Assembly (NCBI RefSeq): GCF_009818105.1
Contig: NZ_CP046564.1
Location: 2,170,001 to 2,234,000, forward strand
Direction: 5' to 3'
DNA: 64,000 nucleotides
From: Bacillus sp. N1-1
GTDB taxonomy: Bacteria > Bacillota > Bacilli > Bacillales > Guptibacillaceae
Shown: positions 36,556 to 45,588 of the stretch, one piece after another
Numbering within the stretch: the first letter of the stretch is position 1
Layout of the letters: every line of letters starts with the position of its first letter
The notes under the pieces: model-generated
Told to the model about the DNA's origin: nothing
The model's database searches: none
The model's input: only the letters and a program-made list of their open reading frames with translations
Program-made: the position numbers and the translations under genes

Positions 36556-36582
36556 GAAAAGCACTCCAGCGGAGTGCTTTTC
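36556..36582. terminator. Bidirectional terminator after gltD
   Basis: GAAAAGCACTCC and GGAGTGCTTTTC around AGC. It also lies just past the stop of the small minus-strand gene. Confidence 0.82.
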
Positions 36583-36588
36583 GGTTTG

Positions 36589-36678
36589 TTACGAAGAACG
36601 ATCTTTCGTGTGGATGATGGCGAGCACAAGAGCGGAAAAGCTGACCATTAACGACAGGGCCTCAAATACGCTAAGCAT
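36589..36678 (-). CDS. Putative holin-like, type I toxin-like peptide (29 aa)
   Basis: The 29-aa peptide starts MLSVFEALSLMVSFSALVLA and ends IIHTKDRSS: one hydrophobic helix with a charged tail. The opening 'VFEAL' and the helix fit the Firmicute holin-like toxin family (TxpA/BsrG-like small membrane peptides, 'MTVFEAL...' type). AAAGGAG lies about 7 nt before the minus-strand ATG at 36678, and the gltD hairpin terminates it. In known members an overlapping antisense RNA silences the toxin; I cannot define its promoter here. It could instead be a harmless membrane peptide. Confidence 0.6.
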   Translation of the reverse strand: MLSVFEALSLMVSFSALVLAIIHTKDRSS

Positions 36679-36745
36679 CACATCACTCCTTTACAAATAG
36701 AATGTCACTTACAGGGGTTGTCCTATACGCAAAAAAGCGAAGTAT

Positions 36746-36802
36746 TTGACAGAATGTCTGGAATCAAATACACTTAAATCAAATATCTCGAATTAAAGAT
36801 AT
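36746..36802 (+). promoter_or_regulatory. mhqO promoter with MhqR-type operator
   Basis: TTGACA (36746-36751), 17 nt, TACACT (36769-36774). Downstream, ATATCTCGAATTAAAGATAT (36783-36802) is an inverted repeat very like the published MhqR box (tATCTcgaAtTCgAGATa). MhqR is a MarR-type repressor released by quinones. It would sit at the transcription start. Confidence 0.72.
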
Positions 36803-36890
36803 TTATAACTTTCAAATTAGATGATTAAGATGAATGCAAGTCGGGAACCTTCTAAAGTGGATAAAACAATGAAAAGGAGACTTATAACTT

Positions 36891-37835
36891 ATGAAGCATA
36901 CAACAGGAATACATCATATTACAGCAATCGTAGGAAATCCTCAGGAAAATGTTGACTTTTATAGTGGGGTCTTGGGGCTCCGACTCGTTAAAAAAACAGT
37001 GAACTTTGACGACCCAGGAACGTATCATCTTTACTTCGGAAACGAAGAAGGGGCACCAGGTACAATTATGACGTTCTTTCCTTGGTCGAACGCTCATAAT
37101 GGTGAAATCGGCTCTGGTCAAGTAGGCGTAACAAGCTTCGTAGTTCCAACAGGTAGCCTATCTTTCTGGAAAAAGCGTCTAGACAAGTTAAATGTGGAGA
37201 ACGGTGAAATGACTCGCTTTGGTGAAAAGGTTCTCGCTTTTGATGATCCTCATGGCTTGCATCTAGAACTTGTTGAACGAGAAGAAGGTGAATCCAATAC
37301 TTGGAGTTTTGGCGGTGTTAGTACGAAACATGCAATCAAAGGGTTTGCTGGTGCAACGCTATTAACAGGAAAACCAGATTCAACAATGACAGTTCTTGAA
37401 GAAGTTCTCGGGTTTATTCGTGTTGCGGAAGAAGAGGATTTCGTTCGCTTTAAATCAAGTGCTTCTATTGGTAATACGATCGACGTTAAGAAAACACCAA
37501 TGGCTTCTGGAAGAATGGGTTCAGGCACAGTCCATCATATTGCATTCCGTGCTAATGATTTCAATGATCATGAGGAATGGAGAAATTTACTCGAAGAAAA
37601 AGAGTATGGTCCTACACCAGTCGTAGATCGTCAATATTTTAATGCCATTTACTTTAGAGAAGAAGGCGGAATACTTTTTGAAATTGCAACAGATCCTCCA
37701 GGATTTGCAAAAGATGAAGACCCTGATGAAATGGGGAAAAACCTTCTACTACCACCATGGCTCGAGGAAAAGCGTCCTGAGATTGAACAAGTATTAGAGC
37801 CTGCAAACGCAAGAGTGCTTGAGGGTGACAAATAA
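36891..37835 (+). CDS. mhqO: Ring-cleaving dioxygenase of the MhqO type (glyoxalase fold)
   Basis: A 314-aa tandem vicinal-oxygen-chelate protein; MhqO-type proteins give resistance to methylhydroquinone and catechols. The first module starts TGIHHITAIVGNPQENVDFY; the second carries GTVHHIAFRAND (metal His) and ILFEIATDPPGF (metal Glu). The metal ligands are thus kept. ATG 36891 follows AAAAGGAGA. It overlaps mhqD by 1 nt. The operator before it supports quinone/thiol-stress control. Confidence 0.88.
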   Translation: MKHTTGIHHITAIVGNPQENVDFYSGVLGLRLVKKTVNFDDPGTYHLYFGNEEGAPGTIMTFFPWSNAHNGEIGSGQVGVTSFVVPTGSLSFWKKRLDKLNVENGEMTRFGEKVLAFDDPHGLHLELVEREEGESNTWSFGGVSTKHAIKGFAGATLLTGKPDSTMTVLEEVLGFIRVAEEEDFVRFKSSASIGNTIDVKKTPMASGRMGSGTVHHIAFRANDFNDHEEWRNLLEEKEYGPTPVVDRQYFNAIYFREEGGILFEIATDPPGFAKDEDPDEMGKNLLLPPWLEEKRPEIEQVLEPANARVLEGDK

Positions 37836-38437
37836 TGAAACACATTTTCAAGCAAGGAAAAAAGGACCTTCCCGTATTACTCTTACTTCATGGGACGGGT
37901 GGAACAGAAGAAGATTTGCTTCCTCTAGCAGAGCTCGTGGCGCCGGGGCACTCGATTCTGAGTGTGAGAGGCAATGTTTCAGAAAATGGGATGCCACGAT
38001 TTTTTAAAAGATTAGCAGAAGGCGTTTTTGATGAGGTTGATTTAATTGAGAAAACGCACGAGTTAAATGCCTTCATTGATGAATCCGCAAAGAATTATAA
38101 CTTTGATCGAAATCATGTTATTGCCATAGGCTATTCAAATGGTGCTAACATTGCAGGAAGTTTACTTTTCCATGATGCAAACGCACTTAGAGGCGCAATT
38201 CTTCATCACCCAATGGTGCCACTGCGAAATCTGAAGCTACCAAATCTTTCTGGAAAGCCTATCTTTATAGGCGCAGGAGAGAATGATCCGATTTGCTCTC
38301 CTGAGGAAACGAAGGAACTTCATGAAATGCTCTCTCGTGCTGGGGCAGATGTATCTGTCCATTGGGAAAGTGCAGGGCATCAATTAACAAGGTCTGAAGC
38401 TGAAACAGCGGCAGATTGGTTTCATAAGCATTTTTAA
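37835..38437 (+). CDS. mhqD: Carboxylesterase of the MhqD type
   Basis: A 200-aa alpha/beta hydrolase of the phospholipase/carboxylesterase family. Oxyanion loop LLLHGTGGTEEDL; nucleophile S101 in IGYSNGAN; acid D in AGENDPICS near 150; H182 in ESAGHQLT. It shares its N-terminal MKHIFKQGK and length with B. subtilis MhqD, whose gene also follows mhqO. It likely acts on products of quinone or hydroquinone ring cleavage, though the exact substrate is not known. Confidence 0.88.
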   Translation: MKHIFKQGKKDLPVLLLLHGTGGTEEDLLPLAELVAPGHSILSVRGNVSENGMPRFFKRLAEGVFDEVDLIEKTHELNAFIDESAKNYNFDRNHVIAIGYSNGANIAGSLLFHDANALRGAILHHPMVPLRNLKLPNLSGKPIFIGAGENDPICSPEETKELHEMLSRAGADVSVHWESAGHQLTRSEAETAADWFHKHF

Positions 38438-38474
38438 ATAGTTGAGGGAATACTTTATCATGGGTATTCAATAA

Positions 38475-38522
38475 TAAAAAAGCGAGCATCAAATTCGTAC
38501 GATTTTGATGCTCGCTTTTTTT
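38475..38522 (+). terminator. Terminator of mhqOD
   Basis: AAAAAAGCGAGCATCAAA and TTTGATGCTCGCTTTTTT form an 18-bp stem. Confidence 0.9.
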
Positions 38523-38669
38523 CGGTATGCCAGTTTAGGTAGAGGAAACCTGTGTTGAACTAAGAATTTGTTGTCTAGTGATGGTTATTGGTTTATTGTT
38601 TTTGGGAACATAGAAAAATCAACAGCAGGCTAGTAGTTGTATGAAGATTAGCGGGTTGAATTAAATTTT

Positions 38670-38710
38670 AAAGGCGTCGCAAGTATTTATTGAAATACTT
38701 GGACGCCTTT
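38670..38710 (-). terminator. Terminator of the DAACS symporter gene
   Basis: AAAGGCGTC...GACGCCTTT outer stem with an AAGTATTT/AAATACTT inner stem. On the minus strand it is followed by a T-rich run. Confidence 0.7.
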
Positions 38711-38720
38711 AACGTATCTA

Positions 38721-39956
38721 CTAAACAGCAGAATTCGTTGTTTTCTTTTCATCACGATCAATCACGGCAGCTCCAATAATGTCTCCTAGTACGTTTGAAG
38801 CTGTGCCAGCCATACCGATTAGTACATCAACACCTGCGATGAGGGCGACGATTTCTAATGGTAAATTAAACATCGTCAAAACAGCTGATAGTGTTACTAA
38901 GCCAGCAGCTGGAATGCCCGCTGTACCTATTGAGAGAAGAGTGCCAATCGCAACGATGGTCACATAATCCATAATCGAGAAGTTTAACCCTGTTACATTT
39001 GCAGCAAATACAATCGAGGCTCCCATTCTTAATGCCCCTCCATCAGAATTAAACACGGCTCCAATCGGTAAAGAAAAATTCACAATACGCTCTGAAATAC
39101 CGGCTTTTTTTGCAGAGTCAATGGCTATCGGAAGAGAAGCAATACTACTTGATGTGAAAAAGGCTGTAAGATAAGCGTCCTTCGTTTGAGAGAAGAAGTT
39201 TCGAATACTCAACTTTGAGTACTTTAGAAAAGAAGTATAAATCAGTGCCCACAACAACAAAACACCCAAGTAAAACACCCCTGTAAAAGCGATGAGAGAC
39301 TGGAAGGTTTGAAAGCCCTGATTACCGAATGATGTTGCGCTGATCGCAAAAATACCAATTGGTGCATAAAGCAAAATCCCCTGTAATAGCAGAAAGAACA
39401 AGTCATTTGCAGATGAGAAAAGACGATGGAGCCTTTCACCTGATTCCCGCAGATCTTTTTTCTCGGAATAACGCATTTTCCCCATCGTTAATCCGATGAT
39501 CACAGCGAGAAAGAGAATGCCCATTAGCTGGCCAGAAGAAAAAGTTTCAAAAAGGTTACTAGGTACAATGTTAAGAAGCACATCAGAAAAGTCGGGTGTG
39601 TCTGGCTTTTCTACTTTAGTATCTGGAAGGGTTAAGCCAGAACCGGGGTTAATCCATAAAGCGATTGTGACCCCTATTAATACAGCGGCGGCTGTCGTTA
39701 ATCCGTAATACACGAGTAGCTTCCCGCCAAGTCGACCAAAGTATTTCGGATTCATTTGATTAATTGCGAGCACTACTGTTAAGAAAATGACTGGAATTGC
39801 GACAAGGTTAAGCAAGTTGATCAAAATGGTGCCAACTGGTTTGATGATTTCAATACTTGGTCCAAAAAGAACGCCTGTTAATATACCTAATAGAAAGCCA
39901 ATGGTCATTTTTAATACGAAAGAAGAATTTTTATACAATTGCCACATTACCTGCAT
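38721..39956 (-). CDS. Dicarboxylate/amino acid:cation symporter (DAACS)
   Basis: Sodium- or proton-coupled uptake of glutamate/aspartate or C4-dicarboxylates, 411 aa. It shows the glutamate-transporter fold: eight membrane helices plus two re-entrant hairpins, the serine-rich FFTSSSIASLP of hairpin 1, and the NSDGGALRMGAS helix and IPAAGLVTLS hairpin 2. GltP, GltT and DctP of B. subtilis are all of this length, and I cannot separate them by eye. The minus-strand ATG follows AGAGGTGT. It has its own terminator. Confidence 0.85.
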   Translation of the reverse strand: MQVMWQLYKNSSFVLKMTIGFLLGILTGVLFGPSIEIIKPVGTILINLLNLVAIPVIFLTVVLAINQMNPKYFGRLGGKLLVYYGLTTAAAVLIGVTIALWINPGSGLTLPDTKVEKPDTPDFSDVLLNIVPSNLFETFSSGQLMGILFLAVIIGLTMGKMRYSEKKDLRESGERLHRLFSSANDLFFLLLQGILLYAPIGIFAISATSFGNQGFQTFQSLIAFTGVFYLGVLLLWALIYTSFLKYSKLSIRNFFSQTKDAYLTAFFTSSSIASLPIAIDSAKKAGISERIVNFSLPIGAVFNSDGGALRMGASIVFAANVTGLNFSIMDYVTIVAIGTLLSIGTAGIPAAGLVTLSAVLTMFNLPLEIVALIAGVDVLIGMAGTASNVLGDIIGAAVIDRDEKKTTNSAV

Positions 39957-40231
39957 GGTTACACCTCTTATTAAATAGTGTTATTAGTATAACAGCTAGA
40001 AAGGAACTTGTTTAGAAATTATATTTCCTTTTTAATAAAATTCATTTACAAAAGTCTATTTATCATTGGATAGGGGAGTTGTACTTCTGTTTTTAATAGC
40101 TACTTAAGAAATTTGTATCTTATTTATATATTTTTTTAGAATAGTTTTTTTGAATAGCCTATTCCTCTATTATTTGCTTTTGAAGCCAAATGGTATACTA
40201 ACTAAGAAGGAATTAGAAGGAGTTTAGAAGA

Positions 40232-41008
40232 ATGATTTATACAACTGCAGGTAGACCAACTGAATCGCTTGTGAGAGAAGCTGAAAGATTGAGCCAATTA
40301 CACAAAGGCACATACATACCAAGGGAAAAACGATCGATTAGCCAACTTATGAATCTATGTGATGAACCACTTATAGTTGTTGGATTTGATCGCCTTTTTC
40401 TATACAAAGATCATGCAGAAAAACCGGTTTTCTTTCACCCGAATTCAGCGATGTTTCGTACAAAAGCTCTCTTACGTGGAGGCAGTGATGCGTTCATCCA
40501 GGCGAGCGGACTTAAAATAGGGATGAGTCTGTTAGACTGTACTGCGGGTCTGGGAGCTGATAGCATCGTTGCGAGCCTTGTTGCAGGAGAAGCTGGAAGT
40601 GTTCAAGCAATCGAAGGCTCAGACCATGCTCTTATACTTCAAGAGGGACTAAAAAATTGGCAAAGTGGCGAGGCAAAGATCGATGATGCTATGAGGAGAG
40701 TAGTCGTGATAGGGAAGCGGTATGAAGCTGTTTTACCGAATTTACCTGATGATTCTGTAGATGTGGTTTATTTTGACCCAATGTTTGAAGATACCATACT
40801 TGAATCTGATGGCGTACTAGAAATGAAGAAGATTGCCCTGTACGATGCGCTATCTGAGGAAATGATAAAAGAAGCAAAACGAATTGCTCGTATAAGAGTT
40901 GTTTTAAAAGATTCATGGAAAAGTTCACAGTTTCAAAAGTTTGACTTTCAACAACAAATTCGAAAAACATCCAAATTTCATTATGGAATCCTTGAATGTA
41001 AGGAGTGA
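40232..41008 (+). CDS. SAM-dependent methyltransferase, RsmJ/YpiP-like
   Basis: A 258-aa class I methyltransferase. SAM motif I is LLDCTAGLGADSIVA; the substrate-side motif is VVYFDPMFED (DPMF in place of DPPY/DPMY). The overall shape follows the RsmJ family (16S rRNA guanine-N2 methylase in E. coli); the Bacillus homologue is YpiP. The RNA target here is inferred. ATG 40232 follows AGAAGGAG. The mug gene starts 6 nt after the stop, implying one transcript. Confidence 0.75.
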   Translation: MIYTTAGRPTESLVREAERLSQLHKGTYIPREKRSISQLMNLCDEPLIVVGFDRLFLYKDHAEKPVFFHPNSAMFRTKALLRGGSDAFIQASGLKIGMSLLDCTAGLGADSIVASLVAGEAGSVQAIEGSDHALILQEGLKNWQSGEAKIDDAMRRVVVIGKRYEAVLPNLPDDSVDVVYFDPMFEDTILESDGVLEMKKIALYDALSEEMIKEAKRIARIRVVLKDSWKSSQFQKFDFQQQIRKTSKFHYGILECKE

Positions 41009-41014
41009 AGCAAT

Positions 41015-41506
41015 TTGTTACCAGATCACTTAGATTATGATTTGAAAATCCTGTTTATCGGTTTCAATCCTGGGCTTCAATCAGAAGAAGTAGGCCATCA
41101 CTATGCGAATCCTACAAATCGTTTTTTTGCTGTATTAAATAAGGCGGGACTAACTGACCGGAAGCTCTCACCAGAAGAAGATCATAGACTTCTAGAATAT
41201 GGGTATGGATTAACGAATATCGTTGATCGTCCTACAAGAGGAGCGAGTGACTTAACTATTGAAGATTATGTCCAAGGAAGAAAACATCTTTTGAAAAAAA
41301 TTAATGTGTATATGCCTTTAGTAAACTGCTATGTCGGGAAAGGAGTATATCAGAAATTATCTGGTATAAAAAAGGTTGATTGGGGATTTCAACCGATTAA
41401 TCAAGTGGAAGGTGTTCGCGACTTTGTTGCACCATCTACAAGCGGATTAGTTAGGATGTCTCTTAAGGAATTAACTGAAATTTATCGTCAATTAAAACTA
41501 TATTAG
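41015..41506 (+). CDS. mug: G/T(U) mismatch-specific DNA glycosylase
   Basis: Removes uracil or ethenocytosine opposite guanine. The 163-aa protein of the uracil-glycosylase superfamily has motif 1 GFNPGL (16-21), where N18 activates water, and the C-terminal SPSTSGL-like motif APSTSGLVRM, with an 'NRFF' segment typical of Mug. TTG 41015 is 9 nt after AAGGAG. It is likely co-transcribed with the methyltransferase gene before it and the DUF4256 gene 21 nt after. Confidence 0.88.
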   Translation: MLPDHLDYDLKILFIGFNPGLQSEEVGHHYANPTNRFFAVLNKAGLTDRKLSPEEDHRLLEYGYGLTNIVDRPTRGASDLTIEDYVQGRKHLLKKINVYMPLVNCYVGKGVYQKLSGIKKVDWGFQPINQVEGVRDFVAPSTSGLVRMSLKELTEIYRQLKLY

Positions 41507-41527
41507 AAAATTTAGGAGGGAATGAGC

Positions 41528-42109
41528 ATGACAAAAAGAATTAAAAGTAGTGAAAGAAAAGAGTTGTTACCTGAACAAAGGGAAGAAATACTTTGCAAAT
41601 TAAAAGACCGCTTTGAGAAAAATATGAACCGTCATAAAGAACTTGAATGGGCTAAAGTACGATCAAAACTTGAGGAGCATTCAGATAAACTGTGGTCTCT
41701 TAATGAAATGGAAATGACGGATGGGGAGCCGGATGTTGTAGGTTATTTCAAAGAAAGTGACGAATACATTTTTTATGATTGTTCGGCGGAGAGTCCTAAA
41801 GGCCGCAGAAGTGTTTGTTATGATCTAAAAGCATTAGAGTCCAGAAAAAAATTCAAGCCTGAGAATAACGCTATGGATATGGCAACATCTATGGGTGCTG
41901 AGTTATTAACTGAAGAGCAGTATCGCGAATTGCAAATGCTTGGTAATTTCGATGTAAAAACGTCGAGCTGGGTGCAAACCCCCTCTGATGTTAGAGAACT
42001 CGGGGGTGCCCTTTTTTGTGATCGTCGTTACGGTCGTGTGTTTGTTTATCACAATGGCGCAGAATCTTATTATGCTGCCAGGGGGTTTCGTTGCTCGGTA
42101 AAAGTCTAA
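41528..42109 (+). CDS. DUF4256-family protein
   Basis: 193 aa. Acidic/basic N-terminal helices lead to a compact domain with EMTDGEPDVVGY, IFYDCSAESPKGRRSVCYD and SSWVQTPSDVRELGGALFCD, which I recognise as the DUF4256 pattern. No enzyme function is established. I start at ATG 41528, 7 nt after AGGAGGG (41514-41520); ATG 41522 is too close to it. Confidence 0.75.
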   Translation: MTKRIKSSERKELLPEQREEILCKLKDRFEKNMNRHKELEWAKVRSKLEEHSDKLWSLNEMEMTDGEPDVVGYFKESDEYIFYDCSAESPKGRRSVCYDLKALESRKKFKPENNAMDMATSMGAELLTEEQYRELQMLGNFDVKTSSWVQTPSDVRELGGALFCDRRYGRVFVYHNGAESYYAARGFRCSVKV

Positions 42110-42223
42110 AGATGCCATCAAGATGAAGGTATTATCGGGGACATCATTCGATCACTTACACTCGAAAAATATTTTTTGGACAGAGTGTCAGCCTATCTAG
42201 TAATAAGTCTTTAACTGTGAATG

Positions 42224-42270
42224 AAAAACGGTCACCATCTTGTCCTACAAGATGGTGACCGTTTTTTATT
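42224..42270. terminator. Bidirectional terminator between the DUF4256 gene and yojO
   Basis: AAAAACGGTCACCATCTTG and CAAGATGGTGACCGTTTTTT, a 19-bp stem. Confidence 0.9.
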
Positions 42271-44152
42271 ATACAAATCGTAGTAATAACCGCTTTAACA
42301 ATGGTGTTAAATAAGCGGGTATTTCATTCGCAGAAGGAATAACAAGACTTTGCGTCCCGTATATATTTCGCATTGTATTTTTCTCTTTTTCTTGTGGTTC
42401 TCCGTTTGATAAAAAGACGCCGATTACTTCAAAGCCTTTTTTTCGTGTTTGAATAACGGCCTCATGCGTGTCGATGATACCATTTTCGCTGTAATCATAT
42501 GCGGAAGGCTCACCATCTGTAAAAACAAGTAAGATTTTATGTTTTTCATTACGTTCAGCAAGTTCTTGTGCAGCTTTTCGAATCGCGTAACCATCTCGAT
42601 TGTCTTCTTCCGGTTCCAATTGCATAATCTTTGCACCTTCGTTTAGCTGTGTGGAGCGGTTGTAATCAACAATTTGAAAAAGGGTATTTGGTTGTTCCTG
42701 ATCATCTGCATCGAATGCATCTTCATAAAAGCCAGTGATGGAGTGTTTAATATTGAGTCCTTTTAACGTCTCATGGAAAAGCGTAATACCTAGGCGCGTT
42801 TCTTCCATTTTGTCATACATCGATGCCGAGCAATCGACGAGTAACGAGAACGTAACATCTAGTTCAGTACTAGGTGCGTTCTTTTTATAAAAGAGACGAG
42901 GATTTTCGTCTGTTAATAACCTAAGCAGCTTACGATTCAAACGTCCAAAGTGGAGGTCGCTTCTTGGAGCAATTTGTTTTTGCTCGATCGTTTTTTGGAT
43001 CGCAGAGCGAAGGGACTTTTCAGCATATTGTATTTCAGCTTTCGCAGTTCTGTAATTTGATTGCTCTTCAGGTGATGGCTTTTCTGCTTGACGAATCACT
43101 TCTCTCACGTTTCGATTCGCTTCACCAAGGGGCTCATCTGCTCCTGTGACAGTTTTTGTATCATGGCTGTCAAGAATAGCTTCTTCATCAAACTGACTGC
43201 CTTCTGATTGTTTTGATGCGCCCTGTACGCTGACAAATGCCTGATCTCCTGATTCTTCTTTACGTTCACCTTCTCCAATCAGGTCGGATTTAGCGCCTTC
43301 TTCCAAATCAAATTGAAGGAAGTTGGATCCTTCTTGCTCCTGCTCTTCGTGCCACGTATTCATTTCTTCATCATACGTTTCTTTGTCTTCTTTATCAGTC
43401 GTTTCCATCGTATCGTCACTTTTTAACTGACGAGCTTCTTCATCCTCAACAAAAGCGGAGGGGGTGGGTGAGCTCCCATACATTGTTAAATATTCTGTAG
43501 TCATATCGAAATGGTCATTATTTAGCTCCTGGCAAAAAGCGTTTCCGAGAGTGGCGACGTCTTTTGTTGAACTCGCTTTAGATATCTCGATAATTAAATG
43601 GCGCAGATAGGGCTTATATTCTGCCAGGTCATTTCCGAGAGCAACTGGTTTACCGATCGCTTGGAGGTAGATTGCGCAAAACAAAGCATCAAGCAGCTGA
43701 TGCTGGCGATTATGAACTTCGAGACGACCTCGGAAACGCTTCTGAAATAGCGTTCGTCTTGTATCAAAAGCAGCACTCATTCCAGGTCGGATAGTCATAC
43801 AAATCTTCTCAAGTCTTATATCTTCTAATAACGCAAACAGCTGTTTACGAAAAAGAGGATGTGATTTGTTTTTGATAGAAGAAAGGTAGCGATCCACTTC
43901 ATTAAAATTCGTGTAATGAACATTACCAAGTGCACGAAGGTAGATATCGCTTTTCATACCATCAAATTGCGTTCCATCAAAAATATCATTCCAATAATGA
44001 CTGACCGTAATCAACTGCTCGGCCGGTCTGTAATAGGAATGGAAAGCAAACTGTACTTCACTCTCCATGTGACTTAATGTTTCCGCGAGATCAGATAAAC
44101 TAAGATGAAGAAAAGGATCCGTCTGATTCTCAGCAAAGTTTAGAAACTTCAT
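42269..44152 (-). CDS. yojO: VWA-domain protein (YojO/CobT-NorD type)
   Basis: 627 aa. The middle (about 230-390) is acidic and low-complexity. The C-terminal von Willebrand A domain carries the MIDAS motif DCSAS near residue 436 and LLVFTDGEPSAYDY. Such proteins pair with a MoxR-type AAA ATPase to insert metals or remodel enzymes (NorQ/NorD, CbbQ/CbbO). The ATPase gene yojN directly abuts it upstream with no gap, so they form one operon. The client protein is unknown. Confidence 0.82.
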   Translation of the reverse strand: MKFLNFAENQTDPFLHLSLSDLAETLSHMESEVQFAFHSYYRPAEQLITVSHYWNDIFDGTQFDGMKSDIYLRALGNVHYTNFNEVDRYLSSIKNKSHPLFRKQLFALLEDIRLEKICMTIRPGMSAAFDTRRTLFQKRFRGRLEVHNRQHQLLDALFCAIYLQAIGKPVALGNDLAEYKPYLRHLIIEISKASSTKDVATLGNAFCQELNNDHFDMTTEYLTMYGSSPTPSAFVEDEEARQLKSDDTMETTDKEDKETYDEEMNTWHEEQEQEGSNFLQFDLEEGAKSDLIGEGERKEESGDQAFVSVQGASKQSEGSQFDEEAILDSHDTKTVTGADEPLGEANRNVREVIRQAEKPSPEEQSNYRTAKAEIQYAEKSLRSAIQKTIEQKQIAPRSDLHFGRLNRKLLRLLTDENPRLFYKKNAPSTELDVTFSLLVDCSASMYDKMEETRLGITLFHETLKGLNIKHSITGFYEDAFDADDQEQPNTLFQIVDYNRSTQLNEGAKIMQLEPEEDNRDGYAIRKAAQELAERNEKHKILLVFTDGEPSAYDYSENGIIDTHEAVIQTRKKGFEVIGVFLSNGEPQEKEKNTMRNIYGTQSLVIPSANEIPAYLTPLLKRLLLRFV

Positions 44153-45058
44153 TTACGCCTTCTCCTGATAACGTCCAAAAATCGTTTCCGCAATGTTTTC
44201 TACCGCTGCTTTTTCACGCTCATCCTCGAGTTTATCAGTAATCGCACGTTTAATCGCACGTCTCGCTTCCATAAATGTTGTTAAATCGCATGCATCTAAT
44301 AGAGAACGAGGAGATGCTGCTTCTTCTGAAACTTGTCCATCCCTTACTTTCGATTGAAGGTCAGCTGATAAAGTAACAAATTGATCAAGCTGCTCAGAAT
44401 CATCTAGAAGAGATTGTTCGTTCAACATTTCTTTTAACGCAGACCCTTGTAAGTAAGGTACTTCTATTACGATAAAGCGATTTTTTAATGCTTCATTTAA
44501 TGGTGCTGTTCCAATATATCCTTCATTAATTGCAGCAATAACACCAAAGTTCTCTTTTGCACGAACCGTTTCACCAGTGAAAGGATTTAGAACCATGCGA
44601 CGATAGTCCAGTACACCATTTAAAATAGGAAGAGTTTCTGCCTTTGCGGTATTAATCTCATCAATATAAAGAAGTTCACCGTTTTTCATCGCATTTTCAA
44701 CAGGACCAGGAATGAATGTAATGTGCGCATTATTTTGATCGTCATAAGTGAGTGTTTTGTACCCTAGAAGCGCTTCAGCATCAAGGTCAACGGAGCAGTT
44801 AATCGAGTACATAGGTTGGTTAAAGAAGTAGCTTATTAGTTCAGCCAGTTTTGTTTTACCAGCTCCAGTTGGTCCTTTTAGTAACACATTTTTTCCTAGA
44901 ATTAGAGCCGTTACAGCATCTTTTACAATCGACATGTCCGGTGCAGTGTATCCTTTAGATCCGATGAGATAGTGATCTGGGTTTGTATTGGCATCTCGTC
45001 TGTCTTCAATACGATCTTGTATTTTATCTGGAATATCAAACGTTTCATATAATTGCAT
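44153..45058 (-). CDS. yojN: MoxR-family AAA+ ATPase
   Basis: 301 aa. Walker A GPTGAGKT (62-69), Walker B LLYIDEIN (D133/E134), sensor 1 in VIAAINEGYIGT, and an arginine-finger region ALKNRFIVIEV. It is a MoxR/CbbQ-type chaperone ATPase that works with the VWA partner encoded immediately downstream. It runs divergently from yojF-bshB2, as genes near this locus do in B. subtilis. Confidence 0.87.
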   Translation of the reverse strand: MQLYETFDIPDKIQDRIEDRRDANTNPDHYLIGSKGYTAPDMSIVKDAVTALILGKNVLLKGPTGAGKTKLAELISYFFNQPMYSINCSVDLDAEALLGYKTLTYDDQNNAHITFIPGPVENAMKNGELLYIDEINTAKAETLPILNGVLDYRRMVLNPFTGETVRAKENFGVIAAINEGYIGTAPLNEALKNRFIVIEVPYLQGSALKEMLNEQSLLDDSEQLDQFVTLSADLQSKVRDGQVSEEAASPRSLLDACDLTTFMEARRAIKRAITDKLEDEREKAAVENIAETIFGRYQEKA

Positions 45059-45165
45059 CTGTCATACCTCCGAGTTTCAAATTCACATCTATTCAAAAGT
45101 TAACTATAACGGAAAAAAACAGTCCCTGTCTAATGAAAGTCGTCCAAAAGCCAACGTCAATCATT

Positions 45166-45194
45166 TTACCGGGCGGGATAGATGAGCTATACTA
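45166..45194 (+). promoter_or_regulatory. Promoter of yojF-bshB2
   Basis: TTTACC (45166-45171), 17 nt, TATACT (45189-45194), about 40 nt before yojF. Confidence 0.5.
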
Positions 45195-45233
45195 GTTCTA
45201 GCAAGTAGGCCTAAGAAAGAAGGGGGCATAAGA

Positions 45234-45575
45234 ATGAAGCCTATTCAAATAGAAAAAGTACAAGAAATTCTTGAAACATTTGAAAACAAAGACTTATATT
45301 TCCATCTAGAAACAACGAGTGGAGCCTATGCGGCACAAGATAAAGACAAGCTTGCAGTCGGAGCTTACATAAGAAATGGTTCGATCAAATTCACCAACGT
45401 CAAAATGGCCGGGAGTGGACCATTTCGCGTTGGGTTTAAATTAAATGAAGGCTGGATGTATGCTGAAGGATTAACGGATTATCAGTTAGATGATGGTCGG
45501 TTGTTAATGGCAGGCCATGACTCAAGCGGACGTTTAGCTGTGGCCGTTCAACTAAGCTATACACCATTCGATTAA
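45234..45575 (+). CDS. yojF: YojF family protein (DUF1806)
   Basis: A small 113-aa beta-rich protein with GAYAAQDKDKLAVGAYIRNG and VGFKLNEGWMYAEGLTDY, matching B. subtilis YojF in size and place. In B. subtilis it also precedes bshB2, so a link to bacillithiol metabolism is plausible but unproven. ATG 45234 follows AAGGGGG. bshB2 starts 13 nt after the stop. Confidence 0.8.
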   Translation: MKPIQIEKVQEILETFENKDLYFHLETTSGAYAAQDKDKLAVGAYIRNGSIKFTNVKMAGSGPFRVGFKLNEGWMYAEGLTDYQLDDGRLLMAGHDSSGRLAVAVQLSYTPFD

Positions 45576-45588
45576 GGAGGAAATGATT

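Noticed and set aside
44983..45195. Two overlapping plus-strand frames before yojF
   Set aside because: They overlap the 5' end of yojN and the promoter of yojF, with no start signals.
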